Shown piece by piece: positions 35,559 to 44,908 of a DNA stretch of 64,000 nucleotides. How positions within the stretch are numbered: position 1 is the stretch's first letter; each line of letters opens with the position of its first letter. Origin of the DNA: Butyrivibrio sp. XPD2006 (GTDB taxonomy: Bacteria > Bacillota > Clostridia > Lachnospirales > Lachnospiraceae); assembly GCF_000420865.1 (NCBI RefSeq), contig NZ_ATVT01000007.1, positions 158,391-222,390 of the forward strand, in the 5' to 3' direction. The position numbers were made by a program, and so were the translations under genes. Under the pieces are notes generated by a model. It made no database searches. It had not been told where the DNA came from and saw nothing but the letters and a program-made list of their open reading frames with translations.

Positions 35559-37628
35559 TTACTTCAACTTGAATTTACCTACTATTTCCTTCAGCGTTCC
35601 GGCGATCTCTTCCTGCTTACCGGACATATCATTTACATTAGAAACAACATCTGCAGCAGCCATTACGGAGTCGTTTACTCTGCTGGACAGATCTGCTGTA
35701 TCCTGTGTAGACTCAGCGATATTCTGGATAGCTTTTGATACTTCTTCCATAGCTGCTCTGATGTTCTCAACCATCTGAGCGATGTTCTCTGAAGATCCAC
35801 CGAAGGAATCGGCATCATCACCGTACTGTTTAGCTACATTTACGAAGTTATCATAATCAGGTGTAACTGTCTCTTTAATGAACTCAAGCAGTTCGCCTGA
35901 AGAATTTGACAGAGTTCCGAAAGCTTCCTGAACACCGTCGATTGTTTCTCTGATCTGTTCTACAGCCTCAGAAGTAGAACTTGCGAGCTTGTTGATCTCG
36001 GAAGCAACTACTGCAAATCCCTTACCTGCATCTCCCGCTCTTGCAGCCTCAATACTTGCATTGAGTGAAAGAAGATTGATCTGGTCAGCGATCTCAGCGA
36101 TCGTATCTGCAAGAGTTCCAATCTGGTCAACAACCTTAGCCTTTTCATTGGCATCGGCAAGATCTGCCTCTCTCTGTTCTGCAATACTGATGGCGTTATC
36201 ATAAGCCTGCTTGGACTGTTTCTCGATATCTCTTGCTCTCGCCTTGATATCTGCAGCCTCAGCACTTGTCTTTTCAGTCTCACCTGCCAGCTGATGAACG
36301 GATGCGTTAACCTCCTCGACAGATGCATTAACCTCCTCAGTTGCAGCACCGGATGACATCATGGCATCATTAACACCTGAGATATTACCCTGGATACTTG
36401 TAAACTGATCCTGAAGTTCACTGGCCATAGTAGCAAGACCTGATGATGTCTCGGATACCTGCTCGGATCCGTCTGAAATCTTACTGATAACATCACGGTT
36501 GCTCTCAAACATGTTGTTGAGTGAATCAGACATCTGTCCCAGTTCGTCTCCGCTCTTACTCTTGATCTTGTTAACGGTAAAGTCACCGCTTGCAAGAGAT
36601 CCTGCAAAAGTCTTAACACTATTGATACTCTTGGAAATGCTCTGTACAAATGCCCATATAATAACTGCACCTACCAAAAGAGCTATGATACAGATGATTG
36701 TCAGTTTTAGTCCTGCAGCCTGAACCGGTTCTTCCAGTTCTTCTATATTCATTCGAATAATAAGTTTCCAGTTAACATCGGGGATAGTAACAAATGTAAG
36801 AAGTATATTCTTGCCGTTCTCCATAAAGGCGCCCATCTGAGGAGAAGTAGAATCTCTTGTCATGATCTCCTGTCCCATAGCTGCAAGGGCAGGGTTATCA
36901 TCATTGGTGATAAGTACACCATTTTCAACCTTGGCGGGATCGCTGCAATACAGATAGGTGCCTTTTGAATCAATCAATAGAGCTGATCCTGTTTTACCAA
37001 CCTTAATACCGGATATCATTTCATCGATATCAGCCAGTGACATATCAACTGTAACGCAGCCCACATATGTACCATTGTCATAGATAGGTGCTGAACAGCT
37101 GGCCATAACTGTACCCGATGTCGGATCATAGTATGGATCTGTGATCATTGCCTGACCTTCTGAAAGAGATTTAGCATTCAGATAATATTCCTGATTAAAG
37201 TAATCGTACTCAGCATTACTGTAATCATATGTCTCAACTATTGTGCCGCCGTCTTTATACCAATATGGACCAACGTACATTTCCTTCTCATCAAACACAT
37301 AGGGTTCAAACCAGATTCCTGAACCGAGCACTGTATCATTATTAGAAATGATCTTATTTATGGTACCCTTATAGTTATCCATTGTCACAAACTTATATGA
37401 CGTTGATATCATCTGGGCAATATCAACACAGGAAGTCTTGATGATCTTCAGCTTACCGTCAACAATGTTCGCGTTAGCTATAACAGTCTCGTTCATTGTA
37501 TCAGTATTCATCGACTGCATGGTATCAGCGATCTGATCTGCTGCAACTTTTGTAAGAATTGCCATGGCTATAGCCATGACTGGCAGGATACAAAGAAGCA
37601 TTTTTGCACGGAGGCTCAATTTTTTCAT
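35559..37628 (-). CDS. Methyl-accepting chemotaxis protein with extracellular Cache domain
   Basis: A 689-residue receptor: transmembrane segment at about residues 10-30, extracellular double-Cache sensor (about 35-290), second transmembrane segment (about 302-322), HAMP (about 325-375) and the cytoplasmic signalling domain with the conserved hairpin tip region [20 protein letters not shown] and [10 protein letters not shown]. Cache sensors of this kind usually bind amino acids, organic acids or similar small molecules. A near-consensus promoter lies at 37649-37678. The stop codon is part of the outer arm of the structured region shared with glgD. No che genes are adjacent. Confidence 0.93.
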   Translation of the reverse strand: MKKLSLRAKMLLCILPVMAIAMAILTKVAADQIADTMQSMNTDTMNETVIANANIVDGKLKIIKTSCVDIAQMISTSYKFVTMDNYKGTINKIISNNDTVLGSGIWFEPYVFDEKEMYVGPYWYKDGGTIVETYDYSNAEYDYFNQEYYLNAKSLSEGQAMITDPYYDPTSGTVMASCSAPIYDNGTYVGCVTVDMSLADIDEMISGIKVGKTGSALLIDSKGTYLYCSDPAKVENGVLITNDDNPALAAMGQEIMTRDSTSPQMGAFMENGKNILLTFVTIPDVNWKLIIRMNIEELEEPVQAAGLKLTIICIIALLVGAVIIWAFVQSISKSINSVKTFAGSLASGDFTVNKIKSKSGDELGQMSDSLNNMFESNRDVISKISDGSEQVSETSSGLATMASELQDQFTSIQGNISGVNDAMMSSGAATEEVNASVEEVNASVHQLAGETEKTSAEAADIKARARDIEKQSKQAYDNAISIAEQREADLADANEKAKVVDQIGTLADTIAEIADQINLLSLNASIEAARAGDAGKGFAVVASEINKLASSTSEAVEQIRETIDGVQEAFGTLSNSSGELLEFIKETVTPDYDNFVNVAKQYGDDADSFGGSSENIAQMVENIRAAMEEVSKAIQNIAESTQDTADLSSRVNDSVMAAADVVSNVNDMSGKQEEIAGTLKEIVGKFKLK

Positions 37629-37648
37629 CTGTTTACCCCTTTTCTTTC

Positions 37649-37678
37649 ATTAGAATTATTAGTGTTCAGAATTGTCAA
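37649..37678 (-). promoter_or_regulatory. Promoter of the chemotaxis receptor gene
   Basis: Minus-strand TTGACA (37673-37678), 18 bp, TCTAAT (37649-37654), about 20 bp before the start codon region; near-consensus sigma-A boxes. Confidence 0.6.
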
Positions 37679-37881
37679 AATTATTGGACACCATAATAAT
37701 TGTACTATATTACGCACATATCATGTTCTAAAAAAAGTATAAAAGAAGTAAATATAAAATAAATGGTAACTCAAATAAGGCTCTTTTTATCAATTTTTAA
37801 TAAACGTTTTTGCGTATCCATATCCATATTTATGTTAAAATTAATATGGCGCTGAGTCAGCAAATTTAAGGAGAATAAAGT

Positions 37882-39348
37882 ATGAACGCAGAACAATTCA
37901 AAAGAGCCAATAATAATAGTTTTTACGTATGTCTTGTAATTATTGTAGCTGGATTACTGATGACTGTATTCAAAGCATTTAACGAGGGAATGTCAGTCGG
38001 AAAAATTGCCATAATCTGTAATGCCGTTCTGGGTGGTATTATGATCTCAATCGGTAACTTTAAGTTCCCAACGGTAAAACTCGGATCAATTCTGATAATG
38101 GGTGGTTCAACCATCTTCTACTTTGTACTGCTTATAGCAGAGGATAATATAATTTACTTTGCATTCGGACTTCCAATCCTTATCTGCTCTATTATTTATC
38201 TGAATGTAAGGCTCTGTAAATTCGGTATAGGCGCCATTACTATTTCCTTTACGATCACATGTATAAAAGCTTATGTTCAAACCGGAACGCTTGATATGAT
38301 CCATGTACCTGCATTTATAACCCTTGCTCTTGCTTTTATTTCATGTCTGTGCACGGTTACGCTTCTTACAATGTTTAATACGGAAAACAATGCAGTTATA
38401 ACCAAGAATGCAGATGAGAGCCTTAAAACCGGAAATGCCATGGCGGATATTGCCAACACAATTACTGATCTTTTTAACGACACCCAGGAAGATATGGTAG
38501 CTCTTCAGGAGATCATGGATGCCCAGCACTCCGGAATGCAGGATATAGCCAGCAGCATGGAAAGCACCGCTCAGGCTATTACCAATCAGGCAGAGAAAGT
38601 TCAGCAGATTCAGGAAGAAACCGAAGCAACCGAGCAACACAGAAAAGAAATGACCAAAGCTTCTGAAAATGCTCAGAGAACTGTACAGGAAGGTGTACAG
38701 GTTATCAACGAGCTGAAAGAAAAATCACAAAATGTTGCCCAGACCAGCCAGGTTACTGTTGAAACAACCCAGGCTGTTATCAATAAGGTTGAAGAAGTTC
38801 AAAAGATTGTCGGATCGATCATGTCTATTTCAAAACAGACTAATCTTCTTGCCCTGAATGCAAGTATTGAGGCTGCCAGAGCCGGTGATGCAGGCAAAGG
38901 TTTTGCAGTTGTTGCCAATGATGTAAGATCACTTGCTGCTGAGACAAATACCGCTTCTACCGAGATCACAAACATCATCAACGAACTTACGGAAGATGTT
39001 CAAAAAGCTATGGCCAGCATAGACGACACTGTTGCTTCAGTATCCGAGCAAAATGAAATGATTGAGACCGTAGGTGAGAACTTTGACAGTATTAACGACA
39101 ATGTAACCGAGATGCTCTCCCGCTTTGAAGAAATCGGTGAAGGTATGAAATCCATTGCTTCATCTACAACCGAGATCAATGACAGCATTTCTAATCTTTC
39201 AGCCACCAGCCAGGAAGTTGCGTCTCTTTCAAATCAGGGTGCAGAGTCCTCAGATAGGGCAGTTGAGAAATTTAATGCTTTCAAATCCATACTGGGACAG
39301 ATTTTCCAGCAGGCAAACAAGCTCAAAGACATGCAGACAGGGGGTTGA
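37882..39348 (+). CDS. Methyl-accepting chemotaxis protein with multi-TM N-terminus and no outer sensor
   Basis: A 488-residue receptor. The first 175 residues contain about six hydrophobic segments with very short loops, so there is no extracellular ligand domain and no clear HAMP. The rest is a coiled-coil signalling domain with the conserved tip [20 protein letters not shown] and [14 protein letters not shown]. Such receptors may sense membrane state, a ligand within the membrane or signals from partner proteins. The start ATG at 37882 follows AAGGAG. It is oriented away from the Cache receptor, with 253 AT-rich bases between them holding no gene. Confidence 0.9.
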   Translation: MNAEQFKRANNNSFYVCLVIIVAGLLMTVFKAFNEGMSVGKIAIICNAVLGGIMISIGNFKFPTVKLGSILIMGGSTIFYFVLLIAEDNIIYFAFGLPILICSIIYLNVRLCKFGIGAITISFTITCIKAYVQTGTLDMIHVPAFITLALAFISCLCTVTLLTMFNTENNAVITKNADESLKTGNAMADIANTITDLFNDTQEDMVALQEIMDAQHSGMQDIASSMESTAQAITNQAEKVQQIQEETEATEQHRKEMTKASENAQRTVQEGVQVINELKEKSQNVAQTSQVTVETTQAVINKVEEVQKIVGSIMSISKQTNLLALNASIEAARAGDAGKGFAVVANDVRSLAAETNTASTEITNIINELTEDVQKAMASIDDTVASVSEQNEMIETVGENFDSINDNVTEMLSRFEEIGEGMKSIASSTTEINDSISNLSATSQEVASLSNQGAESSDRAVEKFNAFKSILGQIFQQANKLKDMQTGG

Positions 39349-39393
39349 CGAAATCTCAATTCATAAATTTTTCTAAAATTTCGTACAAAAGCC

Positions 39394-39460
39394 TTAACTT
39401 AGCATATGAATATACGATATAATACTCAGTAGCAGGAAATATCTGCTACTGAGTATTTTT
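39394..39460 (+). promoter_or_regulatory. Promoter-like boxes followed directly by a strong hairpin
   Basis: TTAACT (39394-39399), 18 bp, TATAAT (39418-39423). The hairpin AATACTCAGTAGCAG/CTGCTACTGAGTATT (15-bp perfect stem, 39421-39457) with T-run begins at the -10 box. It is certainly a good terminator for the upstream receptor gene; if the promoter is real, transcripts begin inside the stem and escape the hairpin. Confidence 0.5.
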
Positions 39461-39488
39461 ACAATTTAAGAAAGGAGGAGAATTGTGT

Positions 39489-39662
39489 ATGACAGCTACA
39501 TGTGATGCAAAAATGGAAGTAATTGACTGCATTCTTCATGATTGCGAAAATGAGTATTATCCTGATCCTGAAAGAGTAGCTCATATTACCGGTTTACCAT
39601 TGGGGGTAGTTTTTGATTTACTTATCGAACTTAAAAACCAAGGTCGTCTCGGCAAGCGCTGA
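39489..39662 (+). CDS. Small protein, possible winged-helix (57 aa)
   Basis: Reading frame of 57 residues starting MTATCDAKMEVIDCILHD and ending GRLGKR, with ribosome site AGGAGGAG about ten bases upstream. The pattern YYPDPERVAHITGLPLGVVF followed by LLIELKNQGRLGKR resembles a small helix-turn-helix with recognition helix and wing; it has three Cys in the first 19 residues. No family is recognised. It lies alone between two hairpins (39421-39460 and 39705-39742). Being short, it is supported mainly by the ribosome site and protein-like composition. Confidence 0.55.
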   Translation: MTATCDAKMEVIDCILHDCENEYYPDPERVAHITGLPLGVVFDLLIELKNQGRLGKR

Positions 39663-39704
39663 TAATCAGATAGGAGAATCTTATGGAAATCACGCAGCAA
39701 TATT

Positions 39705-39742
39705 AAAGGTCCTGTGCTTATAAAGCTCAGGACCTTTTATTT
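39705..39742 (+). terminator. Intrinsic terminator after the 57-aa gene
   Basis: AAAGGTCCTG pairs with CAGGACCTTT around a 13-base loop and is followed by TATTTT. A possible 7-codon frame (39683-39706, start after TAGGAG) ends at the stem; it may be chance. Confidence 0.8.
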
Positions 39743-39760
39743 TGCAATTATTCAGCCTTT

Positions 39761-40012
39761 TTAGAGCATTTCTACAGGCTCATGTGTAAAGTCTGCTTTG
39801 CCGTCTTCATAAAGCTTTCTGACAAATTCTATCGCTCTTGAACCCGATTCCTCAATCGGAACATTCTGACTGTAAATATATTTGATATGATCACCGCCTA
39901 CAAGCGCAAAGTCGATCTCTGTACCGGAAATCTGGCCATCTCCGAAGTCAAGAGGCTTAACTTCCACATTTTCAACTTCCTTAACAATTCCTTCGCCGAA
40001 AAGTACTCTCAT
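39761..40012 (-). CDS. Hypothetical protein (83 aa)
   Basis: An 83-residue soluble protein starting MRVLFGEGIVKEVENVEV. It is acidic and strand-rich at the start (VEVKPLDFGDGQISGTEIDFALVGGDHIKYI) with one C-terminal helix (RAIEFVRKLYEDGK). Ribosome site GGAGGG precedes the ATG. No signal peptide or metal motif. I do not recognise a family. It is divergent from the lipoprotein gene at 40170 and convergent with the 57-aa gene. Confidence 0.6.
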   Translation of the reverse strand: MRVLFGEGIVKEVENVEVKPLDFGDGQISGTEIDFALVGGDHIKYIYSQNVPIEESGSRAIEFVRKLYEDGKADFTHEPVEML

Positions 40013-40085
40013 TTATAACCCTCCTTGTAGATAAAGTTGACATATACTTTATATTATCACCATTTTAATGTAATTGCGATAGTCT

Positions 40086-40114
40086 TTGGTTATTTGTGTC
40101 TAATGTGGTATACT
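40086..40114 (+). promoter_or_regulatory. Promoter of the lipoprotein gene
   Basis: TTGGTT (40086-40091), 17 bp, TATACT (40109-40114), about 55 bp before the start at 40170. Confidence 0.6.
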
Positions 40115-40169
40115 TACTCCTGTATTTATTACATTAAAAGTAACAATTTTCGCTATCACAAGGAGTATT

Positions 40170-40931
40170 ATGTTTACACTGAAAAAACCTGCCATGCTCG
40201 GCATGGCTTTTATATTATCAATGTCTTGTCTTACAGGTTGTTCTTCACAAGATAAGAGTGCAGCCAAGGAAGCTGCTGTAAACTTTATGGAAGCTGTTAA
40301 AACAGGCGATACAAACGGCATCAATACCTACTCTTCTTCCGAGGTTTCAACAGGTTCTTTTGTATCTCTTTTCGACAAGGATTATCTCAAAGAGGACCTC
40401 ACTTCAAAACTCGGCAATCCTGAGCTTGATGAAGAGACCACATCCAAGCTCGATGAACTCGGCAGCATGTATTCAACTCTCATGGAGGAATATCAGATTA
40501 CAGAAGTTGCTCTTAATAATGACGGATCAGCAACTGCTTATGTCACAATGAAGACCAGCTTCCCCTTCGATGTCATAACAAGCCAGGAGACGCAGGACAA
40601 GTTTTCCGCTGCTTCTGAGGAGTATAACAACACCAGTCAGGCCGAGCTTTTAAAGATCACAGAAGAACAGGGTCAGGATGCAGCTCTTGCCAAGGCATAC
40701 AACGATCTGATCCTCATTGCTGTTGATGTATATGAAGAGGCAATAGAGTCATCAGACCCGGTATCCTACCTTATTGCTCTTAACCTTGATAAGAACGATG
40801 AAACCGGAACCTGGTATGTATCATCTATCCAAAGCTATGACAGCTCTATCGCAGGAACAGGTGCTCCGGCAACAGACACAGATACATCAGCAACAGAGAG
40901 CTCTACAGCTGATTCATCAACAAATAATTGA
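40170..40931 (+). CDS. Putative lipoprotein, DUF5105-like
   Basis: A 253-residue predicted lipoprotein: signal peptide with lipobox CLTGC near residue 24, then AAKEAAVNFMEAVKTGDTNG, a pattern common in small NTF2-like or DUF5105-type lipoproteins of Firmicutes in which a helix precedes a beta-sheet. The middle carries ITEVALNNDGSATAYVTMKT as expected for that fold. The last 28 residues are Ser/Thr/Asp-rich and probably disordered. It has its own promoter and terminator, so it is a single-gene unit. Function is unknown; the family name is tentative. Confidence 0.75.
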   Translation: MFTLKKPAMLGMAFILSMSCLTGCSSQDKSAAKEAAVNFMEAVKTGDTNGINTYSSSEVSTGSFVSLFDKDYLKEDLTSKLGNPELDEETTSKLDELGSMYSTLMEEYQITEVALNNDGSATAYVTMKTSFPFDVITSQETQDKFSAASEEYNNTSQAELLKITEEQGQDAALAKAYNDLILIAVDVYEEAIESSDPVSYLIALNLDKNDETGTWYVSSIQSYDSSIAGTGAPATDTDTSATESSTADSSTNN

Positions 40932-40944
40932 ATACATAATAAAT

Positions 40945-40980
40945 AAGAGCCGGTTCTATATGAACCGGCTCTTTTATTTT
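40945..40980 (+). terminator. Intrinsic terminator after the lipoprotein gene
   Basis: AAGAGCCGGTTC/GAACCGGCTCTT stem (12 bp) followed by TTATTTTG. It also lies just after the converging oxidoreductase gene. Confidence 0.9.
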
Positions 40981-40988
40981 GTTTTTTA

Positions 40989-43802
40989 TTATTTGCCGCC
41001 TGTAAGCTTGTTGATAATGATCTTACCTGCTCTCTTTGCAGCATATGGTCCAACAGCCTTGAGCTTGTCTTCAGACCTGTACATTGTACTTGCTGCCGGC
41101 ATATCACGTGTAAGATGGATTGCGTCGAATTCACACTTGGTTGTGCAAAGTCCGCATCCGATACAGCGATTCTCATCAACGGTTGTAGCACCGCATCCGA
41201 GACACCTTGCAGCCTCAGTCTTAACCTGCTCCTCTGTAAGAGTAAGTCTGAGGTCGTCAAAGGTATCCTTGGCGATTCCTGCCTTCTTGCCCGGGATCTG
41301 TCTCTGTGCGTTGTCAAAGCTCTCAACCTTGATATCGTCTTTATCAAGCTCGATGAACTCTCTTCTGTCACGGGCAAGATCGAGACGGTTTCCTTTATGA
41401 ACGAAACGATTGATTGATACGTATCCTTCTCTTCCGCCTGCAATAGCATCAATGGCAAACTTAGCGCCGGTGAACACATCACCGCCCACAAAGATATCAG
41501 GCTCTGCTGTCTGTCTTGTAAGAGCATCTGCCTTGGCTGTGCCGTTTCTGTTAAGCTCAACCTTGGTTCCCTTAAGAAGGTCTCCCCACTGAACCGACTG
41601 TCCGATTGAGAGAAGAAGGTTCTCACATGGAATTGTTATTGTATCATTCTCATCATACTGAGGATTGAATCTGTGCTCAGAATCAAATACAGCAGTACAT
41701 CTCTTGAATACAACAGCTGTTACATGACCGTTCTCAGAAAGAACTTCCTTGGGTCCCCAGCCGTTCTTAACCTCGATGCCCTCTTCCTTTGCTTCTTCAA
41801 CCTCATCCTTGGCAGCCGGCATCTCTTTTTCACTCTCAAGGCAGAGCATTGTAACCTTGCTTGCACCTGCTCTTACAGCTGTTCTTGCTACATCGATAGC
41901 AACGTTACCACCACCGATTACAACAGTCTCGCCATTCAACTTAATAGAATGATCCTGGTTGATTGCTCTAAGGAAATCAACACCTGTCTGAACGCCCTTT
42001 GAATCCTCTCCGGGAACGCCTGCCATTCTTCCGCCCTGCATACCGATAGCGATAAAGAATGCTTTGTATCCTTCATCACGAAGCTGCTCGATTGTGATGT
42101 CTTTTCCTACTTCTACGCCGCACTTAAACTCAGCGCCCATTTCCTTAATTACATCGATTTCTGCCTCGATGATATCTTTTTCAAGACGATAGCTTGGAAT
42201 GCCGTTCATTAGCATTCCGCCGGCTCTTTTCTCTTTTTCAAATACGGTTACAGGATAGCCGTTGAGCCTCAGGTAATAAGCAGCTGAAAGACCTGCAGGG
42301 CCTCCACCGATTACTGCTACCTTGTACTCATCGCCCCACATTCCGCCGTCATGCTTCTCGCAAAGAGGCACATATCTCTTATCTGCCTTAAGGTCAAGTG
42401 AAGCAATAAACTTCTTGATCTCATCGATAGCCAGAGGCTGGTCGATGGTTCCTCTTGTACATGCGTCCTCGCAACGTCTGTTGCAGACAGCACCACATAC
42501 CATAGGGAATGGGTTGTCCTGTTTGATGAGCTTAAGAGCATCTTCATATCTGCCCTCAGCAGCCATCTTGATATATCCCTGAACTGACAGGTGAACAGGA
42601 CAAGCTGTCTTACAAGGAGCTGTACCTGTGTCATAGCAGTTGATCTTGGCATCATCACGATAGTTGTAGTTCCACTTATGAGGTCCCCACTTCTTGTTGT
42701 CGGGAAGCTCACTCTTAGGATATGTAACCTCTGTGCCGTTCTTCTTGCAGAGCTTCTGACCAAGCTTGGCAGCACCTACAGGACATACCTCTACACACTT
42801 GCCGCAGGCAACACACTTCTCCTTCTCAACATGAGCTCTGTAAGCGGATGCTGACATATTGGGTGTATTGAAGAGCTGTGATGTACGAAGAGCGTTACAT
42901 ACGCCGGGAGCACAGTTACAGATAGCAACAATCTTGCCCTCGCCGTCGATATTTGTAATCTGGTGAACATAGCCATGACGCTCTGCTCTCTCAAGGATCT
43001 CGTAAACCTCTTCCTTGGTGATATAATGTCCGATTCCACGGTCATCCATGTACTCAGCCATATCACCCATTCCGATACAGTAGTCACCGCGGATCTCACC
43101 ACTGCCTTCACCGCGCATAGCCTGCTGCTTACGGCATGAGCACTCGGAAATACCGTACTTGTCATACATGTCGATCCAACGTGAAAGATGCTCGACAGGA
43201 ACTGACTGATTCTCCAATGAAATAGCCTTTTCAACAGGGATAACGTGCATTCCGATTCCGGCGCCTCCGGGTGGAACAGACTCTGTGATTCCCTGAAGCG
43301 GAAGCTGTGTCATAAGGTTAAAGAATGTAGCCATCTCAGGATGCTCATCAGTAATCTTATCCTGCATCATCATGAACTCAGCTGAGCCCGGAACGAAAAT
43401 AGGAAGCTCATACTGAAGGTGCTTATCAGGTGTCTTAGCCCTGTTCTGTTCAATGATACCAATAAATCTGAGGTCGTGAACCATCTTGGTGCACTCTTCC
43501 TCTGTCATATTGTTCATCTTAGCAAGTTCAGGAATTGAATAAGGTACACGTGTCTTCTTGAAATTGAGACAGAACCTTACCTGCTCCTTGTTAAGAACTC
43601 GGTCAAGCATCCAGTACTCAGGATCTCTGTTGTTGATCTTTTTAGTGATCTTTTTGACCATACGATCAGTGATGAGAGTTGCCAGCTCAAGAACCATTTT
43701 TTCCTTTTCAGGATCTTCTGCCACATAGTTCTCGTCCTGCCAAAAGTCATTCTCATTGATCATAGGATCGCCGATTTTCCATTCAGCCATAGTTTTTGCC
43801 AT
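40989..43802 (-). CDS. Large FAD/iron-sulfur oxidoreductase, GltD-like core with extra N-terminal domain
   Basis: A 937-residue soluble protein. Residues 1-300: domain with a helix-turn-helix-like stretch (YSIPELAKMNNMTEEECTKM) and a Cys set at 221, 223, 242, 295, 297, 302. About 330-345: ferredoxin motif CVACGKCVEVCP. About 389-450: GltD-type Cys motifs (CKTACP, CGAVCNRRCEDAC). About 494-840: FAD and NAD(P) folds (VAVIGGGPAGLSAAYY, VVIGGGNVAIDVARTA). C-terminus: CLGCG and CIGCGLCTTKCEFDAI. It probably moves electrons between NAD(P)H and a ferredoxin-like or thiol partner; no glutamate synthase large subunit is nearby. Single-gene unit with a dyad in its promoter region (43847-43866). Confidence 0.85.
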   Translation of the reverse strand: MAKTMAEWKIGDPMINENDFWQDENYVAEDPEKEKMVLELATLITDRMVKKITKKINNRDPEYWMLDRVLNKEQVRFCLNFKKTRVPYSIPELAKMNNMTEEECTKMVHDLRFIGIIEQNRAKTPDKHLQYELPIFVPGSAEFMMMQDKITDEHPEMATFFNLMTQLPLQGITESVPPGGAGIGMHVIPVEKAISLENQSVPVEHLSRWIDMYDKYGISECSCRKQQAMRGEGSGEIRGDYCIGMGDMAEYMDDRGIGHYITKEEVYEILERAERHGYVHQITNIDGEGKIVAICNCAPGVCNALRTSQLFNTPNMSASAYRAHVEKEKCVACGKCVEVCPVGAAKLGQKLCKKNGTEVTYPKSELPDNKKWGPHKWNYNYRDDAKINCYDTGTAPCKTACPVHLSVQGYIKMAAEGRYEDALKLIKQDNPFPMVCGAVCNRRCEDACTRGTIDQPLAIDEIKKFIASLDLKADKRYVPLCEKHDGGMWGDEYKVAVIGGGPAGLSAAYYLRLNGYPVTVFEKEKRAGGMLMNGIPSYRLEKDIIEAEIDVIKEMGAEFKCGVEVGKDITIEQLRDEGYKAFFIAIGMQGGRMAGVPGEDSKGVQTGVDFLRAINQDHSIKLNGETVVIGGGNVAIDVARTAVRAGASKVTMLCLESEKEMPAAKDEVEEAKEEGIEVKNGWGPKEVLSENGHVTAVVFKRCTAVFDSEHRFNPQYDENDTITIPCENLLLSIGQSVQWGDLLKGTKVELNRNGTAKADALTRQTAEPDIFVGGDVFTGAKFAIDAIAGGREGYVSINRFVHKGNRLDLARDRREFIELDKDDIKVESFDNAQRQIPGKKAGIAKDTFDDLRLTLTEEQVKTEAARCLGCGATTVDENRCIGCGLCTTKCEFDAIHLTRDMPAASTMYRSEDKLKAVGPYAAKRAGKIIINKLTGGK

Positions 43803-43846
43803 AAGTAATCCCCTTTTTTTCTTAAAATAAAGATTAATTTTTTATA

Positions 43847-43866
43847 CTTATATACTAACATATAAG
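43847..43866. promoter_or_regulatory. Dyad upstream of the oxidoreductase gene
   Basis: Perfect 7-bp arms CTTATAT (43847-43853) and ATATAAG (43860-43866) with a 6-bp spacer, 45 bp before the start. Could be an operator overlapping the -10 region. The regulator is unknown; the arms do not match Rex or Fnr sites. Confidence 0.4.
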
Positions 43867-43881
43867 CACGTTTTTTTCCGC

Positions 43882-43908
43882 AAAAAAAGGCGATTTTCAT
43901 CGCCTTTT
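43882..43908 (-). terminator. Terminator of the opp operon
   Basis: AAAAGGCGAT/ATCGCCTTTT stem with a 4-base loop; TTTTTTT follows on the minus strand. Lies 29 bp after oppF. Confidence 0.85.
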
Positions 43909-43936
43909 AAGCAATACTTATTAGTTTCCGAAACAC

Positions 43937-44908
43937 TCAGTTTTCATCGTAAAGATGGCAGCAAACAACGTGTCCGTTTCCCATATCCTTAGGAGTAGGT
44001 GCAACCTCTTTGCACTTAGCCATGCACTGAGAACATCTTGTATGGAACTTACATCCCTTAGGTGGGTTTGCAGGTGAAGGAATATCTCCCTGAAGCAGGA
44101 TTCTGTCCTTCTTGATCTCAGGATCCGGCATAGGAATTGCTGAGAACAATGCCTTTGTATACGGATGAAGAGGATTTGCAAAGATATCCTCTGTGTTACC
44201 GGTCTCAACAAGATTTCCAAGATACATTACGCCGATAGTATCTGAAATATGTTCAACTACAGAAAGGTCATGAGAAATGAACAGATATGTAAGTCCTCTG
44301 TCCTCCTGAAGCTGTTTTAAAAGGTTGATGATCTGCGCCTGAATTGAAACGTCCAGAGCTGATACAGGCTCATCACATACTACAAACTCAGGCTTAAGAG
44401 CAAGTGCTCTTGCGATACAGATACGCTGTCTCTGTCCGCCTGAAAACTCATGAGGATATCTGTCCTTGTGGTACTCCTGAAGACCGCACTCCTTCATGAT
44501 ATTTGAGATGTACTGATCATATTCTGAAGCAGGTACAAGGCCATGCTCCTTGACAGCCTCACCGATGATCTCTCCGATAGGAAGTCTTGGTGAAAGAGAT
44601 GAATATGGATCCTGGAAGATGATCTGCATCTTGGTCCTGAGCTCTCTGAGCTGTTTCTTGTCAAGCTTATTGATGTCCTGTCCATTGAAGATTATATCTC
44701 CTTCAGTCTTCTCAATAAGTCTTAAAATAGTACGTCCTGTTGTAGACTTACCACATCCGGACTCACCAACAAGTCCCATGGTTGTTCCCTTCTTGATAGA
44801 AAAAGAAACATCATCTACAGCCTTTACTGAACCTGTAACACCGCCAAAGAAGCCGCCCTTAATCGGGAAGTATTTCTTGAGGTGTTTAACTTCTAATATG
44901 TTCTCCAT
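43937..44908 (-). CDS. oppF: Oligopeptide ABC transporter ATP-binding protein OppF
   Basis: A 323-residue ATPase: Walker A GESGCGKSTTG near residue 50, signature FSGGQRQRICIARAL, Walker B FVVCDEPVSALD, switch His in FISHDLSVV. The C-terminal Cys-containing oligopeptide/dipeptide ATPase tail (PPKGCKFHTRCSQCMAKCKE) is typical of OppF/DppF and binds a metal or iron-sulfur cluster in some members. Its start overlaps the oppD stop by one base. Last gene of the operon, followed by a terminator. It forms an ATPase pair with OppD. Confidence 0.93.
   Translation of the reverse strand: MENILEVKHLKKYFPIKGGFFGGVTGSVKAVDDVSFSIKKGTTMGLVGESGCGKSTTGRTILRLIEKTEGDIIFNGQDINKLDKKQLRELRTKMQIIFQDPYSSLSPRLPIGEIIGEAVKEHGLVPASEYDQYISNIMKECGLQEYHKDRYPHEFSGGQRQRICIARALALKPEFVVCDEPVSALDVSIQAQIINLLKQLQEDRGLTYLFISHDLSVVEHISDTIGVMYLGNLVETGNTEDIFANPLHPYTKALFSAIPMPDPEIKKDRILLQGDIPSPANPPKGCKFHTRCSQCMAKCKEVAPTPKDMGNGHVVCCHLYDEN

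Noticed and set aside
40835..41626. Open frame of 263 codons on the minus strand in a second frame
   Set aside because: Overlaps the oxidoreductase gene and the lipoprotein end; its translation is Gln/Ser/Arg/Leu-rich low-quality sequence typical of a frame shadow.
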